In this document: positions 1 to 6,889 of the stretch, in pieces
Position numbering within the stretch: the first letter of the stretch is position 1
How the letters are laid out: each line of letters begins with the position of its first letter
Assembly: GCA_028279945.1 (NCBI GenBank)
Contig: JANQMT010000055.1
Span: 1-48,666, forward strand
Reading direction: 5' to 3'
From: JAKSCF01 sp028279945
Lineage (GTDB): Bacteria; Bacillota; Clostridia; Peptostreptococcales; JAAYPU01
DNA: 48,666 bases
Translations under genes and position numbers: made by a program
The notes under the pieces: generated by a model
Told to the model about the DNA's origin: nothing
Database searches by the model: none
The model's input: only the letters and a program-made list of their open reading frames with translations

Positions 1-3
1 GAC

Positions 4-132
4 TTATCCATATTCACACATTCTTGGAAACCAAATATGGTATGGGGTATCAACTTCTAAAAAACTATGTAAGTCTCTTCCTAATACTGTGCATTTGTCG
101 TTCTCGTAATTAACTTTTATAAGTTCATTCAT
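4..132 (-). pseudogene. truncated AntA/AntB-type phage antirepressor (42 aa)
   Basis: The start of a phage antirepressor N-domain. The translation begins MNELIKVNYEND and contains DLHSFLEVDTPY and WFPRMCEYG, the usual opening of AntA/AntB antirepressors, which act by opposing a CI-type repressor. The ATG at 132 follows a good AGGAG site. An in-frame TAA at 4-6 stops it right after EYG, where the family normally continues with Phe and a further ~60 or more residues. It is therefore probably a broken gene or a remnant, unless the rest is used as a separate reading frame left of the window. It lies downstream of the small Cro-like regulator on the same strand, so both belong to the leftward early operon of the element. 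Family call from motif similarity; pseudogene status inferred from the stop. Confidence 0.6.
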
Positions 133-157
133 TTTCTTCTCCTTTTTCTTAACTTTG

Positions 158-346
158 TTAATTTCTACTTTGTAAAAGAAAGTCAACAGAAACACCAAAG
201 TAATCCGCTATTTTCTTTAATGTATCCGCTCTAGGCATTGAGTTCTGCCATTTACAAACACTTCCTGTTGAAAGCTCTAATACTTTCTCTAAGTGATAAA
301 CAGATATTTTTTTTTGCTTGCACAAGTGTTTAATTATCTCATACAC
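158..346 (-). CDS. small Cro-like helix-turn-helix regulator (62 aa)
   Basis: A single HTH_XRE/Cro domain filling the whole protein: residues ~1-14 helix, KISVYHLEKVLELSTGSVCKW as the HTH, then a DTLKKIADYFGVSVDFLL tail typical of CI/Cro proteins. I chose the GTG at 346 because AGGTGG (353-358) sits 6 nt upstream; longer readings start inside or before that ribosome site. It is clearly related to the N-terminal domain of the divergently encoded repressor at 571, so the two look like a Cro/CI pair arisen by duplication. It is transcribed leftward from the promoter at 494-521 through a ~140 nt leader that itself carries four operator-like sites. Expected role: repressing or fine-tuning the repressor promoter. 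No partner outside the element is implied. Confidence 0.75.
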   Translation of the reverse strand: MYEIIKHLCKQKKISVYHLEKVLELSTGSVCKWQNSMPRADTLKKIADYFGVSVDFLLQSRN

Positions 347-368
347 TAACAACCACCTCTTTTCTTTT

Positions 369-481
369 GAAAATATTCTGCAAATCCATTGACATATCAC
401 TGAAAATATTCTATGATATAAGCGTCAAACTTAATCGAATATTTTCTGCGCAACATCTTTTTAAGTGCTGATTATTTTCTG
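369..481. promoter_or_regulatory. four operator-like sites in the leftward leader
   Basis: Four near-identical sites: GAAAATATTCTG at 369-380, GAAAATATTCTA at 402-413, GAATATTTTCTG at 437-448 and GATTATTTTCTG at 470-481. They are degenerate versions of the perfect palindromes at 500 and 532, spaced ~33-35 bp apart, about three helical turns. They lie in the untranslated leader of the small Cro-like gene, downstream of its promoter. Likely bound by one or both HTH proteins of the element; the regular spacing suggests cooperative binding. Confidence 0.6.
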
Positions 482-493
482 TACTCACTTTTC

Positions 494-521
494 ATTATAC
501 AGAAAATTTTCTGCATGTCAA
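494..521 (-). promoter_or_regulatory. leftward SigA-type promoter with embedded palindromic operator
   Basis: On the minus strand TTGACA (516-521) and TATAAT (494-499) are both perfect matches with a 16-bp spacer. The spacer is almost entirely the perfect palindrome CAGAAAATTTTCTG (500-513), so a bound repressor would block RNA polymerase. It drives the small Cro-like gene and the antirepressor remnant. Confidence 0.75.
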
Positions 522-522
522 T

Positions 523-551
523 ATGTTTTTGCAGAAAATTTTCTGTATAAT
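523..551 (+). promoter_or_regulatory. rightward repressor promoter with identical operator
   Basis: A second perfect CAGAAAATTTTCTG palindrome (532-545) directly precedes a perfect -10 TATAAT (546-551) on the plus strand. The -35 region (about 523-529) matches poorly. Geometry mirrors the leftward promoter, but the weak -35 suggests lower or regulated expression of the repressor. The two palindromes are centred 32 bp apart. The predicted mRNA would begin only ~13 nt before the ATG at 571, close to the AGGAGG at 558-563. Confidence 0.55.
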
Positions 552-570
552 GAATTTAGGAGGTCTATCA

Positions 571-1212
571 ATGTCTTTGTTGGATCGGGTAAAAAAACTA
601 TGTAGTGAGAAAGGAATTTCACAACGAAAATTAGAACAAGCACTTGGGTTGGGAAATGGTGCGTCATCAAAATGGTCAAAATCTTCACCAAGTAGTGATT
701 TACTTCAAAAAATAGCAGAGTACTTTGAGGTTTCAACTGATTACCTTATCGGTAATGATGAAATTGACGACATGGGCCGCGTTATAAAGGAAGAGAGAAA
801 ATTCCAAAGTTTAACGCAAGAAGATCTTGCACAGAAAATAGCCATTTCACAAGAAGAACTTGCTGATTATGAGGAAGATATTGAACCGATCAGTGAATAC
901 GTTTTAGAGAAAATTTGCAGAGCATTTGATATGAGTATTCCTGCTCTAAGAAACAAATATGGGTTATATGACGAACAAATACCTTCTCATTTTAATGGGG
1001 ATGTTGACAAATGGGAAAATTTTAAAAAAGCTAGAGATGAAGATGCTAAAAGAGAAAAGTACACCTTTATTGATCCAATCGAATCTATATCAGATGTAAA
1101 TATTAGAGCAATTGCCCGTGCAGGTGAACAAATGTCTAAAGAAGACACAGCAGAATTAAAGAAATTTGCAGAAAGATTATTTCCAGATGCATTCAAAAAA
1201 AATTCCAAATAA
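571..1212 (+). CDS. CI/ImmR-like repressor with two tandem HTH domains (213 aa)
   Basis: Two XRE-type helix-turn-helix domains in one chain. The first (~residues 1-62) includes ISQRKLEQALGLGNGASSKW and DLLQKIAEYFEVSTDYLIG; the second (~68-130) includes RVIKEERKFQSLTQEDLAQ and EDIEPISEYVLEKICRAF. A C-terminal ~80-residue acidic/basic tail follows, ending in a helix-rich segment. The ATG at 571 has a strong AGGAGG 7 nt upstream; an earlier start would run through the operator. The following metallopeptidase gene overlaps the 3' end by 26 nt, the arrangement of ImmR/ImmA pairs in integrative elements, where the peptidase cleaves the repressor after induction. Probable role: master repressor keeping the element's leftward operon silent. 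Family call from motifs; mechanism inferred from context. Confidence 0.8.
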   Translation: MSLLDRVKKLCSEKGISQRKLEQALGLGNGASSKWSKSSPSSDLLQKIAEYFEVSTDYLIGNDEIDDMGRVIKEERKFQSLTQEDLAQKIAISQEELADYEEDIEPISEYVLEKICRAFDMSIPALRNKYGLYDEQIPSHFNGDVDKWENFKKARDEDAKREKYTFIDPIESISDVNIRAIARAGEQMSKEDTAELKKFAERLFPDAFKKNSK

Positions 1213-2284
1213 ACCCCGGTATGCATGGGTTAAGGAAATTGCTTATCAAACTTTATTAGATTATGGCGTTAGTAATCTTCCTGTTAAAATCCCTGAACTA
1301 ATTAAAGTAGATAAATCTAATTCAATTAAAATAATCTCTACTGAAGAATATGCTAAAGCCAATAGTATTTCACATGATAAAGTTCTAAAAAATTTAAAAT
1401 CTAAAGATGGAGCAGTTAAATATTTTTCTGGACCTGGAATGAATTACGATTTATATCTAATTTTTTATAACCCATATATACTGCCTAAAGAAAGAATTAA
1501 CTGGACCCTAGCTCATGAGCTAGGGCACCTTAAATTAAACCATTTGAAAGATTTTGAAGAAACTTCTATTTGTCGTAAAGGGTTCCAGTTAAACGGGTAT
1601 AATGTATTAGAATCAGAAGCTAACTTTTTTGCTAAAATTTTATTAGCACCACCATACATATTAAAACAATTAGATGTACAACACCCCGGTCATTTAATTG
1701 AATTTTGTAACATATCTGAAGAAGCGGCACTCAATTGTTATGATTATTACAAAAAAGCAATAAAATACTCTGCTAAAACTTATGAGCTTCAACTATCTGA
1801 GAAATTCAAACCTTTTATTAAAAAAACTCAATATGGTGAGCGAAATGTTTGCCTAAACTGCAAAACTAAACTAATTATCCCTGCGCTTGAAATAAATTAT
1901 TCTAGTATTTTACTCTTAGCTAGAGAGATACAGGATAAAGGAATTTACAGTTATTGCCATATATGCGGAAAGAAAAACAATACTTTATCTAATAATCAAA
2001 AGGAGTTACCAATGACATATGATGGGTTAAGAACATTCGAAAATGGTAATCTTTATGAATGCCCAAGATGCAGAAATGAAGAGATACGAGAAAGTGATTT
2101 TTGTAAAATATGCGGAGCAGAAATTGTAAACAGGTGTACTAATCCAAACTGCTCGAATAAAGAAAGTCTTCCTAGTAACTCAAGATACTGCCATTTTTGT
2201 GGACATCAATCCACGTACTACCAAAACGGTTATCTAAATGCTTGGGATGAGTATCAAAATACTTCTCATAATAGCCAGATTTGA
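1187..2284 (+). CDS. ImmA/IrrE-family metallopeptidase with C-terminal zinc ribbons (365 aa)
   Basis: Zinc metallopeptidase of the ImmA/IrrE (DUF955) family. HELGH at residues 110-114 is the metal and catalytic motif, and E144 in SEANFFA is a likely third ligand. Family members cleave or inactivate a partner HTH repressor, and the overlapping upstream gene is such a repressor. Unusually, residues ~220-360 carry six Cys pairs (CLNC, CHIC, CPRC, CKIC, CTNPNC, CHFC), consistent with three zinc ribbons; typical ImmA proteins lack this extension. The ATG at 1187 lies inside the repressor gene, so translation is probably coupled; a TTG at 1166 is an alternative start. The zinc ribbons may sense redox or metal state or bind nucleic acid, but that is inference. 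Confidence 0.85.
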   Translation: MHSKKIPNKPRYAWVKEIAYQTLLDYGVSNLPVKIPELIKVDKSNSIKIISTEEYAKANSISHDKVLKNLKSKDGAVKYFSGPGMNYDLYLIFYNPYILPKERINWTLAHELGHLKLNHLKDFEETSICRKGFQLNGYNVLESEANFFAKILLAPPYILKQLDVQHPGHLIEFCNISEEAALNCYDYYKKAIKYSAKTYELQLSEKFKPFIKKTQYGERNVCLNCKTKLIIPALEINYSSILLLAREIQDKGIYSYCHICGKKNNTLSNNQKELPMTYDGLRTFENGNLYECPRCRNEEIRESDFCKICGAEIVNRCTNPNCSNKESLPSNSRYCHFCGHQSTYYQNGYLNAWDEYQNTSHNSQI

Positions 2285-2402
2285 AATTATTGAGATTATT
2301 ATTCTTTTTTTAAACCATAATAACCAGTTTTTTCAACATGTATATTTACTGATTCTCAAATTATTCGTGCTGAAATGTTTTGTATAAAGGAGGCAGAGTA
2401 TA

Positions 2403-4061
2403 TTGAAAATTGCCATTTACTCACGTAAAAGTAAATTTACCGGAAAAGGTGAAAGCATAGAAAATCAAATTCAACTATGTAAAAACTATGCTTATACTCA
2501 CTTCAATGCAACAGACGACAATATAACAGTCTATGAAGATGAAGGATTTAGTGCTGTAAATACTGTTCGACCTCAATTTCAGCTGCTAATGAAAGACGTA
2601 AAAGAAAGAAAGTTTAGTGTTTTAATATGTTATCGCCTTGATAGGATCGCAAGAGATGTTGGTGACTTTGCAGACTCCTACAAAATTTTAGAAAGTAGCA
2701 ATGTCAGCTTTATATCTATAAGTGAACAGTTTGATACTTCTACTCCACTAGGAAAAGCAATGTTATATATAAGCAGTGTTTTCGCACAGCTAGAGCGTGA
2801 CACTATGGCAGAACGAATAAGAGACAACATGGTTGAACTTGCTAAAACCGGAAGATGGCTTGGTGGTATTCCTCCTACAGGTTACTGTAGTGAAGAAATT
2901 TCATACATTGGCCCATCTGGAAAAGATCTTAAAATGTTCAAGCTTTCTCCTATTGAAGAAGAATTAAAAATAGTACAATTAATATTTGACAAATACATAG
3001 AATTAAAATCTCTTACTAAAGTAGAGCAATATTGTATTATGAATAATATTAAAAGTAAAAATAATGTAGATTTTAAAAGGTACTCTATTCGCTTTATTTT
3101 AAGTAATCCTGTCTATGCAATTGCTGATAAAACTTTATACAATTTCATGAAAGAAAATGAATATGAAGTATATGTCAAAGAAACCTCTTTTGATGGAAAA
3201 CACGGAGCTATTGCGTATAATAAAACTCAACAAGATAAGAAATCTTCCGATAGCCGTACCAGAGATGTATCAGAATGGATTGTTTCTGTTGGAGCTCATG
3301 GAGGTATTATCCCAAGCAACAAATGGATAAAAGTTCAAAAGATGCTGTTTAGAAATAAGTCCAAAGCTTTCAGAAAGGTAAAAAATACTTCGTGTCTATT
3401 GTCAGGTGTACTTTTCTGTAATAACTGTGGCAGTTATATGCGGCCAAAGATGGGAAAAGAAAACAAGGATGGGGTAAGAACCTTTTATTATATGTGTGAA
3501 TTGAAGGAACGTAGTAAAAAGACAAAATGCGATATTAAAAACGTCAATGGTAACCGTCTTGATAAAATACTAATAAACGAGATTAAAAATATGTCAGAAG
3601 CAAGTTCTAATATTAACGAAAATATTCAATCGAACAAACTCACTCTTATTACCTCTCAAAATGCAATCATGAATGATATATCTTTATTAGAAGCAAGTAT
3701 AAAAGAAAATGAGCAGTCTATTAACAATCTAGTATCTTCACTATCACAAGGACAAGAGTCTACTGCATCAAAATACATTATTAAGCAAATAGAAGAACGT
3801 GATCAGCAAAATGCTAAAATGAAGACTAGGTTATTAGAACTTAAAGAGTCACTAGAAAAAACTCAATTACAAAGTAACAGCCTTGATGTAGTTAAAGATA
3901 TGCTTTCTGCTTTTGGTGATAGCATTGATACTGTAGATGTGGGGGTCAAAAGGACCTTTATAAAAAGTATTGTAGATAAAATTACATGGAATGGAAAAAA
4001 TGCTGAAGTAGTTATGTTTGGTAATAACTCAGCAAAAAAGCTAATGCCGTCAGCGGATTAA
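2403..4061 (+). CDS. spoIVCA: large serine recombinase of the SpoIVCA type (552 aa)
   Basis: Site-specific serine recombinase. The resolvase domain (~1-150) has IAIYSRKS with probable nucleophile S10 and the RLDRIARD motif. A recombinase domain (~160-290) follows, then a zinc ribbon (CNNCGSYM...CELKERSKKTKC, ~335-380) and a coiled coil (~400-490). The start is TTG at 2403, preceded by AAAGGAGG with 9-nt spacing; an in-frame ATG appears only much later. Its stop codon overlaps the stop of the interrupted sigK fragment on the opposite strand, exactly where an integrase should sit relative to its attachment site. By analogy with SpoIVCA of Bacillus subtilis it would excise the element in the mother cell and rejoin sigK. 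I found no convincing SigE promoter upstream, so sporulation control is inferred from context only. Confidence 0.85.
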   Translation: MKIAIYSRKSKFTGKGESIENQIQLCKNYAYTHFNATDDNITVYEDEGFSAVNTVRPQFQLLMKDVKERKFSVLICYRLDRIARDVGDFADSYKILESSNVSFISISEQFDTSTPLGKAMLYISSVFAQLERDTMAERIRDNMVELAKTGRWLGGIPPTGYCSEEISYIGPSGKDLKMFKLSPIEEELKIVQLIFDKYIELKSLTKVEQYCIMNNIKSKNNVDFKRYSIRFILSNPVYAIADKTLYNFMKENEYEVYVKETSFDGKHGAIAYNKTQQDKKSSDSRTRDVSEWIVSVGAHGGIIPSNKWIKVQKMLFRNKSKAFRKVKNTSCLLSGVLFCNNCGSYMRPKMGKENKDGVRTFYYMCELKERSKKTKCDIKNVNGNRLDKILINEIKNMSEASSNINENIQSNKLTLITSQNAIMNDISLLEASIKENEQSINNLVSSLSQGQESTASKYIIKQIEERDQQNAKMKTRLLELKESLEKTQLQSNSLDVVKDMLSAFGDSIDTVDVGVKRTFIKSIVDKITWNGKNAEVVMFGNNSAKKLMPSAD

Positions 4062-4426
4062 TGTTTCCATTGCGAAGGGATAGCATTCTCAATACATCTT
4101 GCTGAGTATGTAGCCAAACGAGTTCCTTTATTTTTATCATATGTATTAATGGATTTAATCAAGCCAATAGTCCCTATTGAAATTAAATCATCTGGATCTT
4201 TCCCCGTGTTGCCATACTTTTTAACAATGTGTGCTACAAGCCTTAAGTTTCTTTCTATTAAAATATTTTTAGCCGTCATATCACCTTCTTCATACTGAGT
4301 TAAATATTTTTCTTCTTCATCTTCTGTTAAAGGCTTGGGAAAAGAATTTCCTATGGAAACATAGGACATCAAAAGGATAAGTGGCTTTGAACACATTAGA
4401 GATGTGGCCAAAAGTGGAAACAACAT
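4058..4426 (-). CDS. sigK: pro-sigma-K, N-terminal part of an interrupted gene
   Basis: N-terminal ~115 residues of the late mother-cell sigma factor sigma-K, fused to eight out-of-context residues and a stop. Recognisable features: a hydrophobic pro-sequence (residues 1-21) ending in MSYV, the site matching SpoIVFB cleavage of B. subtilis pro-sigma-K; FPKPLTEDEEEKYL; then sigma region 2 with IERNLRLVAHIVKKYG, DLISIGTIGLIKSI and TRLATYSARCIEN. The -10-recognition helix and regions 3-4 are missing; in an uninterrupted gene they would follow RCIEN. The ATG at 4426 has GAGGGTGA 6 nt upstream. Interruption at this codon plus an adjoining serine recombinase is the hallmark of a skin element, so the gene is probably reconstructed by excision rather than dead. 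The C-terminal half is not in the window. Confidence 0.88.
   Translation of the reverse strand: MLFPLLATSLMCSKPLILLMSYVSIGNSFPKPLTEDEEEKYLTQYEEGDMTAKNILIERNLRLVAHIVKKYGNTGKDPDDLISIGTIGLIKSINTYDKNKGTRLATYSARCIENAIPSQWKH
4061..4100. other. junction of the intervening element with sigK (attachment site region)
   Basis: On the minus strand the sigma-K reading frame is intact up to the codons for RCIEN, then continues AIPSQWKH and stops, whereas intact sigma-K proteins read RCIENE(I/L)LM. The host-element crossover therefore lies within or next to AATG of GAGAATG, about 4085-4092. The B. subtilis skin element recombines at an AATGA core at the same codons. The partner site should carry the same core and lie left of the window. 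Confidence 0.7.
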
Positions 4427-4448
4427 ACGCGTTCACCCTCTACAATAT

Positions 4449-4480
4449 ATATAGTTTTAAATTATATGTATTTTTTTTGT
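4449..4480 (-). promoter_or_regulatory. possible SigE/SigK-type promoter of sigK
   Basis: The minus strand reads CATATAATT around 4451-4458, fitting the CATAnnnT -10 of SigE and SigK promoters, about 30 bp before the start codon. An AC dinucleotide 17 bp further upstream fits the minimal SigK -35. A TTGACA nearby is only 11 bp from TATAAT, too close for SigA. Known sigK genes use both SigE and SigK; assignment here is by eye. Confidence 0.4.
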
Positions 4481-4636
4481 CAAAAGTGCATGTCACTAAA
4501 AAAAAGGCTTGTCGCTTTTTAAATTTTTTAGTCTTATTTATTGATAAAGGTTTATGAAGATGCGCATACTAATTAAAGTGGATGTAGTATAAAAACACAC
4601 CCACTTAGAATTTATAAATAAGGAGCAAATATATTT

Positions 4637-4765
4637 ATGGAGAAAAAAACAAATCCTATGTCTATAGCAAATCTTTCATCCAATGACTTAGAAGCCATTC
4701 AAAAATTAGAGCTTACCTTTGGTAATAAATACGTGCTTATTGCATATGATAAGAAAGACCTATAG
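4637..4765 (+). CDS. small conserved-looking protein, unknown function (42 aa)
   Basis: An ATG frame with AAGGAG upstream (spacing ~12 nt, slightly long) encodes MEKKTNPMSIANLSSNDLEA, then a short amphipathic stretch and the ending FGNKYVLIAYDKKDL. Composition and codon use look genuine, with a hydrophobic YVLIAY strand near the C-terminus and no signal peptide or Cys. A good terminator follows 17 nt after the stop, so it is likely a monocistronic small mRNA. It is transcribed away from sigK and convergent with the PBP gene. I recall similar short proteins in Clostridia but cannot assign a family or function. Confidence 0.6.
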   Translation: MEKKTNPMSIANLSSNDLEAIQKLELTFGNKYVLIAYDKKDL

Positions 4766-4781
4766 CTAGTATTCATTAAAA

Positions 4782-4818
4782 AAGAACCTTGGTGTTGTTG
4801 CACACAAAGTTCTTTTTT
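4782..4818 (+). terminator. rho-independent terminator after the 42-aa gene
   Basis: AAGAACCTTGGTG and CACACAAAGTTCTT form an imperfect hairpin (GAAC/GTTC plus most of the next eight pairs) followed by a run of seven T. It sits 17 nt after the small gene. Confidence 0.7.
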
Positions 4819-4821
4819 TGC

Positions 4822-4879
4822 TTAAAAACCAAAAAGATGCAGTAGATATATATAGTTTATTATGAATAATCTCGGTTTA
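4822..4879 (+). repeat. decayed half-copy of the long-hairpin repeat
   Basis: Matches the right-hand ~55 bp of the elements at 6705 and 28221: AACCAAAAAGATGCAGTAGA, then TAGTTTATTATGAATAATCT and CGGTTTAA. About eight substitutions separate it from the full copies and the left half is missing. It touches the 3' end of the PBP gene. Interpreted as an old truncated copy. Confidence 0.65.
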
Positions 4880-6550
4880 ATCTACCGGTTCCTTATAATA
4901 TTCATTATATAAAGCCTCTGCAATTTTTTTACACACGGGAACAGCAGCTTGTCTACCTGATTTTCCATCCTCCATAAAAACTGTTATAATATACTCTGGA
5001 TTCTGGTAAGGTATATACCCTGTAAACCAAGCATGGGTTACTTCTTTGTTCTTATACACAGATTGAGCTGAGCCGGTCTTCCCTGCTGCTTCCCATGAAA
5101 ATATTTTACCTAAATTATCTGCAGTTCCTTCCTCCACCGTTTTTTTCATGTATTGACCTAAAATCTCTGCAGTATCTCTTGAAATCATGCGCTGGTGTAT
5201 CTTATTGGATATATCTGTGGTGGTATCATTGTGATCTATTATAGTTTGGACTAAGTTGATACCATAATCAATCCCATTATTAGCAATAATCGCAGTCAAT
5301 CTTGCAATTTGTAATGGTGTAACCAGCAATTCGCCTTGTCCTACTGATAAATTACCAATGCCTGCGCCTTTTACTTCATCGGCTGTCGGTAAATTGCCGA
5401 CATATTCTTCATCAAGTCTTATACCGGTTTTATTACCTACCCCAAATTTTTTACTCATCTCCAATATTGCTTCGCTTCCTGTTTGAATGCCAAGTTGAAT
5501 AAAGGCTGCATTGCAAGAATGGCAAAATGCATCTTCTAAATTCAATGAACCATGCCCACCCCTTTTATATGCTGTACATTTTATTTTCACATCATTAATC
5601 TCTTCATACCCTTTACAAAAAAACGATGTATCTTCGTCAACTATTCCTGATTCTAACGCTGCGGCCGCAACCACTATCTTGAAAATAGAACCAGGTGGAT
5701 ATCCGACTTGTACAGCTCTATTAAACAGCTCTTCATTATCACTTTCTAAATAAAGTGATATACGGTTTGGGTTATAAGCAGGATAATTTGCACAAGCCAA
5801 TATATCTCCACTTCCTGCTTCCAAAACAATGGCACTTCCCTTTTGGTTGTTTTCTTTTAATATTTCTTCTATTTTTTTTTGAATCTTAATATCTAACGTT
5901 GTTACAATACTTCTGTTTGGTTGTGTCACATTATTGACTTGAAAACCTAAACCTGGAATTATATTATTGACACCATCCACTGTTGCATAAATTTCCGGTT
6001 GAGAGCTGTTCAATATGCTCTCAAAGCTTTTTTCCAGGCCAACTGCTCCTTTATTGTCCCATTGATTCACATAGCCTATTATATGCGCAGCAGGTTGATA
6101 ATCATAGTATCTTTTATACAACTGTAAAGGATAAGTGAAATATGACGCTAACAAGTTTGACATGGCTTCATGATCTTGATCATTGACTCGTAAAATCCTA
6201 TATCTGGTGCCTTGATTTTCTCCCAAAATTTCCAAGTCTTCTTCTGCAATATGCTTCATACTCTCCTGCACTTGGTCGTTTATCATACTGTTGTCCACAA
6301 ATAATAATGTAGTGTCTTCTACATTCGTTAACGGCTGCATATTTCGATCATATATCGTTCCTCTACTGCTTACATGGTTGACTCTATATTGGTATTGTCT
6401 CTGCGTTAATTCACTATATTTCTCGCCATCAACAATTTGAATTAAATACAATCTAATTATAAGTAATAATAAAATAATTGTAACAATGTTTCCTAAGAAC
6501 CATATTCTTTTATACTTTTTTCCTTCTTCATTTTCGCTTTTGTTTCGCAA
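4877..6550 (-). CDS. class B penicillin-binding protein (PBP2/SpoVD-like transpeptidase), 557 aa
   Basis: Membrane-anchored peptidoglycan D,D-transpeptidase. One N-terminal membrane helix (~16-38) is followed by the dimerisation region with RGTIYDRN (~63-70) and a transpeptidase domain (~235-545). The catalytic triad motifs are intact: SIFK (S288-K291), SCN (345-347) and KTG (491-493). Start is TTG at 6550 with AGGAG 9 nt upstream; no better ATG exists at the domain edge. It is shorter than SpoVD and lacks C-terminal PASTA domains, so it resembles the smaller sporulation or elongation PBPs. It is alone in its operon, its promoter side facing the DUF1015 promoter. Division versus elongation versus spore cortex cannot be decided from sequence; nearness to sigK is suggestive only. 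Confidence 0.9.
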   Translation of the reverse strand: MRNKSENEEGKKYKRIWFLGNIVTIILLLLIIRLYLIQIVDGEKYSELTQRQYQYRVNHVSSRGTIYDRNMQPLTNVEDTTLLFVDNSMINDQVQESMKHIAEEDLEILGENQGTRYRILRVNDQDHEAMSNLLASYFTYPLQLYKRYYDYQPAAHIIGYVNQWDNKGAVGLEKSFESILNSSQPEIYATVDGVNNIIPGLGFQVNNVTQPNRSIVTTLDIKIQKKIEEILKENNQKGSAIVLEAGSGDILACANYPAYNPNRISLYLESDNEELFNRAVQVGYPPGSIFKIVVAAAALESGIVDEDTSFFCKGYEEINDVKIKCTAYKRGGHGSLNLEDAFCHSCNAAFIQLGIQTGSEAILEMSKKFGVGNKTGIRLDEEYVGNLPTADEVKGAGIGNLSVGQGELLVTPLQIARLTAIIANNGIDYGINLVQTIIDHNDTTTDISNKIHQRMISRDTAEILGQYMKKTVEEGTADNLGKIFSWEAAGKTGSAQSVYKNKEVTHAWFTGYIPYQNPEYIITVFMEDGKSGRQAAVPVCKKIAEALYNEYYKEPVD

Positions 6551-6647
6551 TGTAAATCACTCCTATTTAGGTAGTACAAAATATGAATATATTTACATAC
6601 ACCTAAGACTATATTTTCTACATTAAGGTTTTTTTATACAAATAACA

Positions 6648-6676
6648 TTGAAATCATTAAGAAAAATTTCTATAAT
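6648..6676 (+). promoter_or_regulatory. SigA promoter of the DUF1015 gene
   Basis: TTGAAA (6648-6653) and TATAAT (6671-6676) with an ideal 17-bp spacer. The predicted start (~6683) lies upstream of the repeat at 6705, so the repeat should be part of the mRNA leader of the DUF1015 gene. Confidence 0.65.
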
Positions 6677-6704
6677 GGGTATTAGTATTCAAGGAAATTA
6701 ATTA

Positions 6705-6869
6705 AACCCAGATTATTTACGAAAACTACTAAAAAGGTACAAGTATTTTGGAATTTATTGATTCTATAATTTTTCTGCTGTACTTGGTTAGTACAGTAGA
6801 AAAATTATGGGAGCAAGAAAACCAAAAGACGCCGTAAATTTTTGTAGTTTATCGTGAATAGTCTGGGTT
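6705..6869 (+). repeat. long-hairpin repeat (MITE-like), copy 1
   Basis: A 165-bp near-palindrome. Outer arms of ~23 bp begin CCCAGATTATTTACG on the left and end CGTGAATAGTCTGGG on the right; an inner hairpin pairs ATAATTTTTCT with AGAAAAATTAT and CTGTAC with GTACAG. By eye it differs from copy 2 at 10 of 161 positions. Flanks may show a TAA duplication. The right end lies 20 bp before the DUF1015 start codon, within the predicted leader mRNA. No coding capacity. Confidence 0.8.
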
Positions 6870-6889
6870 AAAGAAAGGAAGAGATAAAA

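Noticed and set aside
2285..2402. SigE promoter ahead of the recombinase gene (CATAATAA near 2316)
   Set aside because: The -10 match is poor (no T at the eighth position) and no good -35 lies at the right distance.
1..4061. Ordinary prophage or conjugative element
   Set aside because: Only regulatory and recombination genes are visible, and the attachment point is the sigK RCIEN codon used by skin elements. Phage structural genes could still lie left of the window, so this remains partly open.
4450..4471. SigA promoter for sigK (TTGACA and TATAAT on the minus strand)
   Set aside because: The spacing is only 11 bp; the overlapping CATAnnnT element with an AC -35 fits a late sporulation promoter better.
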